A stretch of DNA of 64,000 nt, from assembly GCF_037975245.1 (NCBI RefSeq), contig NC_092577.1, positions 2,627,501 to 2,691,500 of the forward strand, written 5' to 3'. How positions within the stretch are numbered: position 1 is the first letter of the stretch; every line of letters starts with the position of its first letter. Positions 11,201 through 24,300 of the stretch are shown piece after piece. The position numbers were made by a program, and so were the translations under genes. The DNA comes from Apostichopus japonicus. Its lineage: Eukaryota > Echinodermata > Holothuroidea > Aspidochirotida > Stichopodidae. The notes under the pieces are model-generated. The model was not told the DNA's origin and searched no databases. It saw nothing but the letters and a program-made list of their open reading frames with translations.

Positions 11201-14200
11201 GAGTTTTTCAACTAGGGGAGGGACTTAAGAAGCCTAGAGAAAGAGGGTGAGTTTCCCAACTAGGGGAGGGACCTAAGAAGCCTAGAGAATGAGGGTGAGT
11301 TTCTCAACTAGGGTAGGAGGGACCTAAGAAGCCTAGAGAAAGAGGGTGAGTTTTTATCAACTAGGGTAGGAGGGACCTAAGAAGCCTAGAGAAAGAGGGT
11401 GAGTTTCTCAACTAGGGGAGGGACTTAAGAAGCATAGAGAAATAGGGTGAGTTTCTCAACTAGGGGAGGAACCTAAGAAGCCTTGAGAAAGAGGGTGAGT
11501 TTCTCAACTAGGGGAGGGACCTAAGAAGCCTAGAGAAAGAGGGTGAGTTTCTCAACTAGGGGAGGGACTTAAGAAGCCTAGAGAAAGAGGGTGAGTTTTT
11601 ATCAACTAGTGTAGGAGGGACCTAAGAAGCCTAGAGAAAGAGGGTGAGTTTCTCAACTAGGGGAGGAAATTAAGAAGCCTAGAGAAAGAGGGTGAGTTTC
11701 TCAACTAGGGGAGGGACTTAAGAAGCCTAGAGAAAGAGGGTGAGTTTCTCAACTAGGGGAGGGACTTAAGAAGCCTAGAGAAAGAGGGCGAGTTTCTCAA
11801 CTAGGGGAGGGACTTAAGAAGCCTAGAGAAAGAGGGTGAGTTTCTCAACTTAGGGAGTAAATTCATGGAGAGGAGTTGAGAATGTCAAAGGAGCAGAGGA
11901 ATATGGAGTTTTATTAAAATGTTATACATATATAGAAACAAATGTAACTAACCTTTACATTCAAAAGTGTTTGGCATAGACCAAACTCCTACTGGACCGC
12001 CTTGGCTGACACAAGTTGTTTCCGCGGCAAAGTTGGGAATATCCCCGGAACTGTCACAGATCAGGAGGCATGTGTCATTGACCCTGGTTCCGGTACAATT
12101 AACGGCTTGGAATGTGCCGTCTGTTGCATTAGGGAGGTCAGCTAGCAAACATCTTACTTCTGTATACATTAATATAAAAGGATGATTATCTACAACAGTT
12201 TGTTATTCTAGTTAAGGGCTTCGAGTTGATAATCACTGTATGTGAAAAGTAACAGATTGTCTTATAATGTATTAAATCTCTCTTGCATTTAGCTAATAAT
12301 TAAAAAAAAAATGTGTGACATTACACTAGCTTTAGGGCTTTGATTCTGGCGAATGCTCGGTATTAACATTTCAAAGGAATTTGGTTAATTATGATCATAA
12401 CTGTTCAAATTTTGCTGCATGTCTAATTGATTGAAAATTATCCGGTGTGCTTTGTAGCGGGGTTTGCTTCGTTTGGGATTGCAAGGCAATATGACTGGGA
12501 AAAATAGGGGATTACGATTTTGTTTAAAATCATATGGAATCACCTACTTGCTGAGTATTTATGGAATCACTACTTACTTGTTGAGTATTTAAGAAACGTA
12601 TAATTTGAATTGTAATATAGCATATAGTCTCATTTGGTCAATACCAATCTTGGTAAACGAAGAAGAAAATGTGTCATAAAAACAAACTTATCCTATATTG
12701 ATTATCAAATAACACATAACGCATGAACCATTTTTCCCGTTGACAGCGAATAGCAAACCTTGATAGGACATTGGTTTCTCTGGTCACATGTGTAGGCTAG
12801 CGCGATCATTTCATGACAAATATCCGACAATTAAATTTTGTAAGGTTTTCATCAATATGAGTAAGCTCAGCTGGATTTATACCTGCGATTTTTCTCATAA
12901 TTATTAAAGACGGGATCTGTTGAAACGTATTTTCAAAACTAGCGTATAGATTGATATATACTTCTAACAGCGTTATAAATAATCAAAACAAAACAAACAC
13001 CGCTGTTAAAATGCTGAAGACTCCATTGACAAAACTTCAATAAAATTGCCTGTTTATGAGACGCTAAAAATGGAGAACAATGCAGAGGTCAACGGTTGCA
13101 TTTTTTCTTTTGTTTTTCTGTTTTGGGCGTTTTCTATAGTTTTTCCTTATTCATCTGCCTCCGATATGGATTTTATCAAATAACATAAGGTTTGCGTATA
13201 TAGTTGTTCACGAGAACTGTTGAACGCAAATATCTCCATCAATTGAGATTGAGTTTGACGTTTGTGTTCCTTCTCCTTTTTGTTTAATAAAGTACAAGAT
13301 TGATTATCATATTTTCTTCACTCAGAAGTGTAGACTGAATTCGTCCCTATTCTTAGATTTGTCTATGGCTGAATCATTTGAAAAAAACTTACCTTGGCAT
13401 GAATAATCTGATATTTCGTTTGACCACACCCCGGTGGTTTCTCCATCTATCAGCTGACAGTGTGTTTCAGTATTCGTGACTGGATAGTATCCATCATAGC
13501 AAGTCATATTACACGAGTCCCCTACGTTATTAGTGCAGTTACTCTCGTCAAAATAACCATTCAAAACAGATGGTAGACTGGCAAAATCACATGTGATTGC
13601 TGTATAAAATATAGAGTAATGATTAAATTTACACAAACATTAAGAAAGTCATAAAAACTAGGTGCCTAGAGAGCTGCTGTATCTCTCTCCCAAGGTGAGG
13701 GTTGGATGTGACAGGATTATGCTGCTTGCCCCTCAATCCCTAAAAAGTACATTTGGAAATTTCAGTTCATTTCGGTTGGCTGGAATAGGAAACATCAAGA
13801 TCAAGAAGAATGCAAAAATGCATTGTGGTTTCGATGATGTAACATGAGCAGTTTTCTTCAAGAATTTGACATAATGTATAGTGAGGGTGTACATGTTTAC
13901 AAGGGTTTCACTATTTGACTCTGATGACCTTTGACCTCCACCAAAAACAATAGGCTTCTTGTACTCAATATGGTTCTTCTACACACTAAATATGAGGTCC
14001 TCCCAAGCTTTTGTTCTTGAGTTATCGTGTTTACAAGGTGTTCACACTTTGACCACTGGTGACCCAAATGACCTTTGAACTCCACCAAAAACAATAGGCT
14101 TCTCGTAATCAATGTGGTACTTCTACACATCAAATATGAATTTGGTTAGACCTTTTCATCTTGAGATATCGTGTTTATACGCTCGGTGGCACAAATGCAT

Positions 14201-17200
14201 ACACACACGTCGTCATCATGAATGCATAGGTTACGATTATCATCGAAACCAATGAAAACAAAATATATCACCATAAGATAAAGGAGGATAAAGGATGAGA
14301 GGCCATCCCCATTATCAGTCGGGAGAAATGGTCAGTCTGGGATCAATGATTTCAGCTGGGGATGAACTAGACCAATAGATATAATAGTCATGAACAAACT
14401 TCTACAACAACTAAGAAAGATCTCCAATCTCGAGATACGACAGTGCTAGAGACTTGATCAAGTTTCAATATGTGCCTCAATTGTTTATATTTTCCATCAA
14501 TTATTACAATGTTTATTTCCTGTAATGCAGATACGTTGGTATTGCAAACACTGAATTTAAGTTCTTAATGTCCCAATTTTGTGAACCCTTGGTGCATTTT
14601 AGCAAATCGAGCAATATTTATTTCACTATCGAATGCCTTATACCTTTGCTCACTGAAATTACAATTTTTGTAATGATCATGAAAAATCGATTTTACGTAG
14701 AGACGACAGGTTAACATCGATAAAGACATTTATGTATATATATGCAATATATGCATATGTTTACACGGGATACATACATATATATGTTTACACATATAGA
14801 TGCATATCGTCAAATATATATATACATATATATATATATACATAGACATGTCTGTTGGCGTGTGTTGGAAAGTAAGATATATCCACGAGGAAAAAATGGA
14901 AAAATGATACTTTCATTTCCAATTTAACGTTCTAAGTAATAAAGTTGGAAATGAAAGTATCATTTTTTTTCCATTTTTTCTTGTGGATATATATATATAT
15001 ATATATATATAAATATATATATGTATATATATATAGATATTTATATATATATATAGATATAGATATATATAGTATTTGATTAAAACAACAACTTCCACAC
15101 TATCTGAAAGACAATTGAAACAGATACCTTCACAGGTCAACCCATCACTTGGAGACCATTCTCCGGTTACAGCTAGAAACCATGACGTCGTTTCTGCTTC
15201 AATACAGCCAACTTCCATGATGTTCGAGGAAAAGTATCCATAGTTACAGGATAATGTGCAAATAGTACCACCATCATAAGAAAATGATGAAGAGGGACAA
15301 GAAGGGAAAGTACCGTGGGGAACTTCCGGTAGAGATGAAACTAAACACTGCGGTCCTGTGCAATCAAGAAACAAAAAGCAGAATTTCTGTATTACTTTCA
15401 ACCATATGTGTAACATTATGTGTTACATTATATGCATCTCGCTGTATTTTTAATGATATTCATTGATAAGTAGATCTATACCAGAGAGTAAGAGGAAACG
15501 AGAAATTTAATTAATCTATAAACAGACGCCTGAAATGGGCCGGCCATGTCTTTAGGATGCCGGAGCATCGGCTTCCATACCAAGCATTCAAGAATGACTT
15601 CAGCAAGCCAAGACCTCCAGGACGACCACCTTCAAGATGGAAGGACCTAATCCAGAAAGACCTATATATAGGTATGACAACCCAAGCTGCTGAAAGCTGC
15701 GCAGCAGATAGACCAGATTGGCGGAGGATTACTCGCCAGAGGGCAAAGGGACACAGCGTCCTACGCACCTAAGTCAGTCAGTCAGTCCTAACGATAGAAC
15801 AAATTGTGGACATACTTATAGTAATACATGCATATTGAAGAGAATGAATTACATGCGCTAAGACATAGGAACAGAGGAAGATGGTGCCGGTGCACTGTTG
15901 CCTCCAACCCTTTCTCCACAAACTAAATTGGGGCCAGGATTGTTCTGCTATCTCACTCAGCAACTAGAGTCGCACTCTACGACAGCGCTAAACTTTATTC
16001 AAACAGATTATTTTCATTACCAAAAGAATGCCAGGCAATGAAATAATCAATGATTTGTTTCAATACGTCCAATTATTTTTCCCCCAATTTTTTTTAAAAG
16101 ATTTTTATGCCTTGTGTTTTAAGATCTTGACTTTTAAAGTTAACATCTCGATGCAAAACAGACATTTGTGTACATCTTGACAAAAGGGGACATTTGGACA
16201 TAATAGAAAATTTCCAATGTCCTATCTGGGTACCCAATGTACATGGCTTGATCAGTTTGTAAATGTGCATAAGAGACAACCATTAATCAGTATAAACTGA
16301 AGTGTGTTATAACACCGTAATCAGTATATAAACTGAAGTGTGTTATAACACCGTAACACTTGTTAGACATGTCAGAAGACGCTACTATGGAATTTGTAAC
16401 AGAGAATTCATTAATCAAATGCTGTTTCAACTAATGACTGGTTAAGAGTCTAAACAACTGTCCCTATACGTTTGACCAGTAAGTGTATACCGTGTAAAGA
16501 TGGTTCAAAATTGAAGACTTTAAGCGTTTTGCAGTAAACTGTCATACACGTCTGTTAAAATGTGGACGAAATTATTGGTGAAACCTTTAGAGTCGTCTGG
16601 TTAGTCCAGTCAATCATTATGTTTAGGCTTGTGTATTTAGTATTTTCTGTTTGTAAGTCCTTTCTCGGTAGCAATGAACTGGTCATAAATGTAAGACATG
16701 TTAAGAAATGATTATAACACACATCAGTTTTTACCTGATTAACGGGTACTCACCTTTACGCATGCCTATGTAAATACATGACAGACAGAGAGAGGCTGGG
16801 ATGGGGGGGGGGAGGGTTGAGGTAGGGGTGGAAGGGCTGGGGTGAAGAAGGAGATGACAAAATAGTTGACTATACTTACTAGTGCAATCCAGAGATGTAT
16901 CTGACCAAGTACCATGACCGTTGCTGTTACCACAAGTAGAAGTCGGTGTATCCAAAAATGAAACATGATAGTAACCGTCTAAACACGTGACCGGACATTG
17001 GTCTCCAAAGCCGTTTCCAGAGCACAGCGAGATATTAAAATAACCACCGCTTACTTCTGGCAGATCCGAATATGTGCACATCACGGCTATCAATTATTGC
17101 AAATAAATGATAAACAGATATAATACAAAAGATAAAAAAAAGTGAACATTTATTTCACGGTGTTGAAATTGTTGATAGGGACACACTGTTGTCAGAAAAT

Positions 17201-18273
17201 GTAGACTTTATCTTAACGGGACAATATTCCAGTTGAAAAGTCCCTCTTACTGCCTTGTTCCTAACTCGAGATTTAGTTGGTTGGAATGTATTACATATAT
17301 ATACTGACTGGCTAAATTCCACACTATAATCCTAGGGCTTCAAATAAGAAAAAAGGTCGTCTGTGTGATTTCAACATGGTAGAGATTCTCCAGAATGAGT
17401 AAAGGTGTGAAGACTCGCGCACAAAGAAACGTCTAATGCCGGTAATCTGACCTAGTTTCGAATGAGGTGTAACAGAAGTGTTAGACACCACCATCGATCT
17501 CAGAAAATACACACGCAGTTTGCTGCCGTCGGTAATTAGACACTAGTGTACAGTCAATACATACAGCTACGGTCAATACCCACGACACAGTGTACATAGC
17601 AGCTTGGACATCTCAGGTCCAGATAAAAGATAACAAGGTATCACGTTTCATTACTGTCTGCATTTTGTAGCGACAAGAAGAAAACTTCACTTGCAAGCAA
17701 CAGAAAGTTAACTTTTTCAGAGCGCGGCACGCGGTTTGGGGCGAGTCTTCAATGCCTTTAACTTCCCTGTTATTTAATTATCCTTGAAATGTGATGCATT
17801 TGTTTGCTTATGGCCATTAATGATTCCTGCATTTATTCAAACTCAAATTGCCTATTTTTGTTATAGAAGATTATTTTTCCTCTATGTAAGAATGATTGAC
17901 ATTTTATTCAGCAAACACAAAACATGCTCATTATATCTTAGTCTTTATGGTGATAACCTCATTCACTCTGCTGTAGCCATATGTCATCACAAAATATCAC
18001 CAATTTAAAACAAATTCATATCTTTGCGATACAACATGCTAAGGATGCAATGGCCTATTAGAACTTCAGTCATCTTCAATAATAATCTTTTCTTTATACA
18101 CCGTGGTTGGAAGACTCACGCAAAGATAATGCTTCTGTCTATTTATTTTTAATTATTTATTTATTTGTTTTGCCACAAAAGTACAAGGTGGAGGGAAGTC
18201 TTCCATTAAGCTTAAAAGCCTAACAATGTGGAAGACTCCCTGAAGAAAGAAAAAAAAAGAAAAGAAAAGACAA

Positions 18274-18311
<38 letters not shown>

Positions 18312-21300
18312 AAATGCATATACATAAATATAAATCCAAATTAAATGTTCAATATATATATATATAGTAATTACATACAGGTATACTTTGGTAGTAGTCA
18401 GTAACTAGCTATTATTTCCTTACAAAACCACTTCTTAAATGATGTCTATAATTATGTGTTGCATCGTGAACATAAAAGCTTGATTTCGCAATCTCTCCTT
18501 GCGTGATACGTTTGTATCACCCAGTTGGGACAATTTTTTCTATACTGTAGTGTCATGTCCCGCTTTCAGAGCACTTGTATTGTCAGTACGAGTAGTATGA
18601 ATATCATGTTTGTATAAGATCAAGGTTAGGAACTGATTGTACTGTCAATACCAGTGTTTTGAGAGCATTATATTGGTGTACAGCTTAGAGAGGATTTAGC
18701 ATTAGGAAACTGTCCTAACTGACTGGTTTACATACCTGAGCAAGTCACATTGGACCAAGTGCCAACATCAGTTCCTACATATTGGCATTGTGTTGACGAG
18801 CTGTGATAACCCTCGTTACATTCCACCGAACAGGTATCACCCACCATGATGCCTGTACATGTTTCCATGTTTATGAAACCATTTTGAATGGTCGGAAGAT
18901 CATCTAACGCACATCCTACAACTGTAAAGAAACCAAGATATAGTGATATTAAAACAGCGTTGACCTTGGTGAAAAACATGGGGGGGGGGGACATTTTTTC
19001 ATATCTGCTGCCATGTACCTTCTATCGAAAATTTCAAATCGGATGAATTTGAAAGTACGTTGACAAACTTGATCATTATTATCCTGTTACATGACTGGCA
19101 TAACTTCCTGAACAATTTCGACATCCCGACAACGCCGTCACTAAAGGGCAATTTAAATATTGTTACCCATATAAAATAATTACTGGGCTTCGGTGTATTT
19201 ACCTGCAAGTTCAATTCTGTCTAGTTCTCGAATGACTTTATACAGGAAAATCGCATGCTTAAGCATTATAATGTCATCGTCATGTTTTGTTTCATGGCTC
19301 GATTGGTTTAGTACCAACATCATAATACATAACGGTTCGTCTTTAATGGTCCATGCAAGTATCCATATTTGAGACAATTAGCTGGGTTTTTTTTCAATAA
19401 TGTATGCAGTATCCTACAAACCCAGCGTTAAAATTGTCAAAAATCAAGTAAAAACGTCACTTTTACCTTGGCATGAATAATCTGGTATTTCGTTTAACCA
19501 CAGCCCGAAGGTCTCTCCAGCTATCAGCTGACAGTGTGTTTCAGTATGTGTGACTGGATAGTGTCCATCATAGCAAGTCATATTACACGAGTCCCCTATG
19601 CTGTTAGTGCATTGACGCTCATCAAAATAACCATTCACAACAGATGGTAGAGTGGTCAACGCGCAATGTATTGCTGTACAAGAAGAGAAAACAAAATCTA
19701 ATAAAAGATCAACGAAATCAAACTTGCTAGATTTATGCACTTGAAACTATTTTCTATACGTGTCCATACAACTGGGGTGGGCAACTTACGGCCCGTGGGC
19801 CACCTGCCGTCCGCCTGTGACTATTTTGCGGCCCGTGAGATATCTCCAAGAAAAAAATCAATCCATTTTACATCATCACAAAAAACGAGCTATAGCTGCT
19901 TAGAATTATCGGCACTAATGATGTTGTCAGGTAGGCCTATTATCCCCAATAATTATCAACTGTACTGTATTGACATTATGTTTTTGTGAATACAGGTTAA
20001 GTACACACACCTATTGCTTGAAAGTCCTCGGAATCAAAGGTTTCAAATCAACAGCAGGTCGCTGGTTAGGTGCGGCACTGTCAATTTTCACTCCTAGTAT
20101 CTGGCCCCTTCATTCAAAAAGGTTGCCCACCCCTGTGGCATACAAGGTAAGAAAGTTTTCCCTTGTCGTTAATATGGGAAACTAAGGTGGTAATTGAAAA
20201 AAAAGGACATGAATCTTTGTATATGTATGTGGGTATTAGACGCCTTGAGTTAAAGAAGCGACGATAACTCGGTGAGAAATACCTGGAGTTAATTACATAT
20301 GTAATGTCCACGTGTCCTTTGCGAAGGACGAAATCCTTTTTGTTATTTGGATTGGGTCAAATGTGGTGTACGAACGACAACATAATAGTTTTATACAGTC
20401 ATATGTTGTCGGTGTGGCAGTACTTGTTATTAATATTTATTTGTTTCATCACAAAGTATAACAAGGTGAACAAGACAATATAACTGCAAATAAGTAAAAT
20501 ATGTGAAAGGAAGTAAACCAAGAAACCCTTTTGGGCTTAATCGCACAGAGTACTCTCATCAAAGAAAATAGATAACCTTAACACCTATAAAAGAACTACC
20601 CCCACAAAAAAAGAATATATAACTAAATCTACACCGGACCTGTGAGGCTTACAATATTTTATCTTGAGAAAGAGAGGAATAGACTGTTGTTTGGGGCAAG
20701 GAGCAAAGTTGAGGGTTCCCCTGCCTTTTTTCGAAACAAAACGTAAGTTACATAACTATGAATTGAGTGACAAAAATCAGTCTACACTGTAGAATCAGAT
20801 GGTCACTATTGACAATTTGTCTTTCTGTTTGTGATTTGTCTTCCAGTCACAGCATAACATGTAGAAATAATGAATGACATACCTTCACATGCCACACCAT
20901 CACTTGGAGACCAAATTCCGGTGCTGTAAAATGATGTTATCGGTAGTAGAACATTGCAGACAACTTCCTCTGTGTTCGATGCAAAGTATCCATAATTACA
21001 TGATAAGCGACAAGTTGTACCCACTTCGTAGGATGGTGTTGTTGAGGGACACGATGGATAAGTACCATGGGGTACTTCCGGTAGAGATTGACTGGAACAT
21101 GTTGGTTCTAACCAGTGAGTTTAAACAGAATAAGATTTTTCAGTTAAGTATGATAAATTTGCAAATTACAACCTTCCATCTACAGTATTCTATACATTGG
21201 TCATGTATTTCAAGTGCTCATCATCCTAGCTGATACAATAAGTAACATTGAGTGAGAGGGACCTCATTGACTTTTCTTAAATCATGACACTTACTAGAAA

Positions 21301-24300
21301 AATTGCATATTTATGAAGCAGAGAGGAGAGCAAAGTAACTTTACTTTGCTTTCTGATAATCGCTAAAAGTTGATCAATATCACAAAGAACGATCTGATTG
21401 GCTCCCTTTGGTTCATCATTGTTACTACATTAATGCATATTCATGAGGCAGAGAAAGAGAACCTTAACTTTACTAATCCCACTCAAAACTGCTCATAGGC
21501 CTACGTAATGACAACCTGAACTAATTAGCATAAAACAATGCCCTTAAAATGCTACAAAGATATAGAAATGAAAAAACTTTCTCCGATCTTACAGTAATAT
21601 GAATATTCATAAGCACTGGCTGTCTTCACTCTTCTGTATTGCCATCCATACACAGCTGAATATTTGTGGATACACAGTGTCAGACAAGAGGTCTTATACC
21701 ATAACAATGTTTCATGGCCAATGCCAGCGGTTGGAAGCATTTAATGATATATCCATACGGTGGGGAAAGATTTCTATGCAGAAGGTTCACCGTACCACCC
21801 CATTCGCGAAACATAGCTCCACAAAGCCAATTTTAAGGTGGAATATTTGTCAATTATTGACTTTGCCAGCAACTTTGGGATCAGAGTATACATACGGTGC
21901 GTGAATAAATACCACTGTGTTCAGTCTGATTCTCAAAGTGTTATATAAAGAGAGAGTGAGCGATACCCTAAAGAACAGCAGCAAGTTCACAGTGTACGAT
22001 AGTATCAATATAGGGATCAATATTTATAGAAGTGTCTATTCTCACACATGCCAAAAAAACACAAAATATATGATATTACGAAGGTTAAGCGACCAAGTAT
22101 GTTGGAGAAGCCCACAAGGGCTTATGGATTACAACTTTCACGTCGGTTGGCTTCCAATTCAACACATTAAATCAAGTTTGGAATCTTACATACTTACTAA
22201 TACAAGGCAGAAAGAAGGAGATTGACCAGGTCCCATGATCTCCATTGTTCTGGCAGGTAGAGGTCGCCGCGTAACTGAGAGGATAATAACCATCTGAACA
22301 CGTGACATGACACTCGTCACCGGGATTATTCCCAGAACATAACGAGATATTATAATGACCACCGATTACTTCTGGTAAATCCGTATAACTACAAGTCACG
22401 GCTACAAAAGAAAATAAATAAATGAAACAAAATACAGAAATAAAACATCACAGATGAAACCAGACAGTAATATGAGAGGCCGTGCTTCAAATTACGAAAA
22501 AACTCATCAAATGATCATCTTTGATTTCGAAATTATACTGAAAACATGCATCTATTATGAACGGAAGAATGATTTATTACGTATTACAATATATACTACA
22601 TGACCTGTCACATCCCACGTCGCATCACTTACATCAGATTACCTTGCCGTACACCGCACCATATCGTAACATATAATATCATTTCATACCTTACCGCACG
22701 GTATCATACCGCATTATATCATATTATATCAAGGCATAGCATATCTTATCTTACCATACCTTACAACACTGTATCATACCATATCATAACTTACCATATG
22801 ATACGGTACCATATTATAACATCCGTACCGTAACGTACCCTGAAAGACATTCATCCCATTGAAACAGTTAGGTGTCTAAAATGAATCCTCATCAATGTCT
22901 GGGAACAACTTGATCACTCAGAACCTCCAAGATATTATATTTGAAAACATTTAGAAATTGAAACCAGCTCAAAGTTGGAAAGCATTACTGACAACACCTC
23001 GATAACTAGGGATATCAAGTGGTGAATACCTTGACACGTGACACTTTCACCTGACCAGACACCAGCCTGCTCGCCAATATTTTCACACACGGTGTAAGTT
23101 TTGGTGTAATAGTTATGGTTGCACGTCACGTTGCATACGTCACCGATGCGATTACCAGAACACAAAGAAGTGTTAAAACTCCCTTCTGTAACAGGAGGCA
23201 GTTCCTCATAAGGACAAGTAATAGCTAACAATATAGAGAGAGAAAAAACAATTCAAATACAAACTACACCCTATTTTGTATGGTGATATGGTTTCAAACA
23301 TTGCTAATATTGTTTAACACGTCCGTACCTCATTTCCCTTTAACAAACAAAAAGATGGAATGATATCTATACAACATTAGAGCACGAATACACAAAACAA
23401 TGGCACGTCTACCTCTCCCGAAACCCAGTTGATGGACAAAAAACTCAGCAGTGACCCTTTTTATCAATAAACGAGGCCTCTTTTTCATAAAGTGCTTTGT
23501 TCTCTCTTTAATGAATAGGTGCACTTTTCTTTTGGTGCAGGGAGAATTAAGTGTCTAAAAGGAATTCTCATCAATGTCTGTGAAAAACTTGGTCACTCAG
23601 AACCTTAAAGATATATCACTTTAAGAAATTGAAGCCTGCTCAAAGTTGGAAAGTATTACTGACAACCCCTTGATAACTAGGGGTAACAAGATGTGAATAC
23701 CTTGACACATGACGATTTCACCTGACCAGACACCAGCTTGCTCGCCAATATTTTCACACACGGTGTAAGTGTTGGTGTAATAGTTATGGTTGCACGTCAC
23801 GTTGCATACGTCACCGATGTGATATCCAGAACACAAAGAAGTGTTAAAACTCCCTTCTGTCACATGAGGCAGTTCCTCATAAGGACATGTAATAGCTAAA
23901 ATAGAGAGAAAATAATAAAACAATTAACATACAAGCTACACCAGTATTTTTTATGGTGATATGGTTTTATATAGTGTTTAAAATGAATTCTCATCAATGT
24001 CTGGGAACAAGTTGGTCAGTCAGAACCTCCAAGATAGTATATTTGAAAACTTTCATAATTGAAGCCTGCTCAAAGTTAGACAGTATTACTGACAACCCCT
24101 AGATAACAAGGGGTATCAAGTGATGCATACCTTGACACGTGACGATTTCACCTGACCAGACACCAGCCTGCTCATCTAAATCTAGACTCTTTTCACACAC
24201 GGTGTAAGTGTTGGTGTAATAGTTCTGGTTGCACGTTACGTTGCATACGTCACCGATGCGATTACCAGAACACAAGGAAGTGTTAAAACTCCCTTCTTTA

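Noticed and set aside
10405-11850. CRISPR-like regular repeat
   Set aside because: It is contiguous 48-bp units without unique spacers, in an animal intron: a minisatellite.
13662-13847. Plus-strand ORF next to CCP23
   Set aside because: No motif, no splice context, and it lies in an intron of the minus-strand gene.
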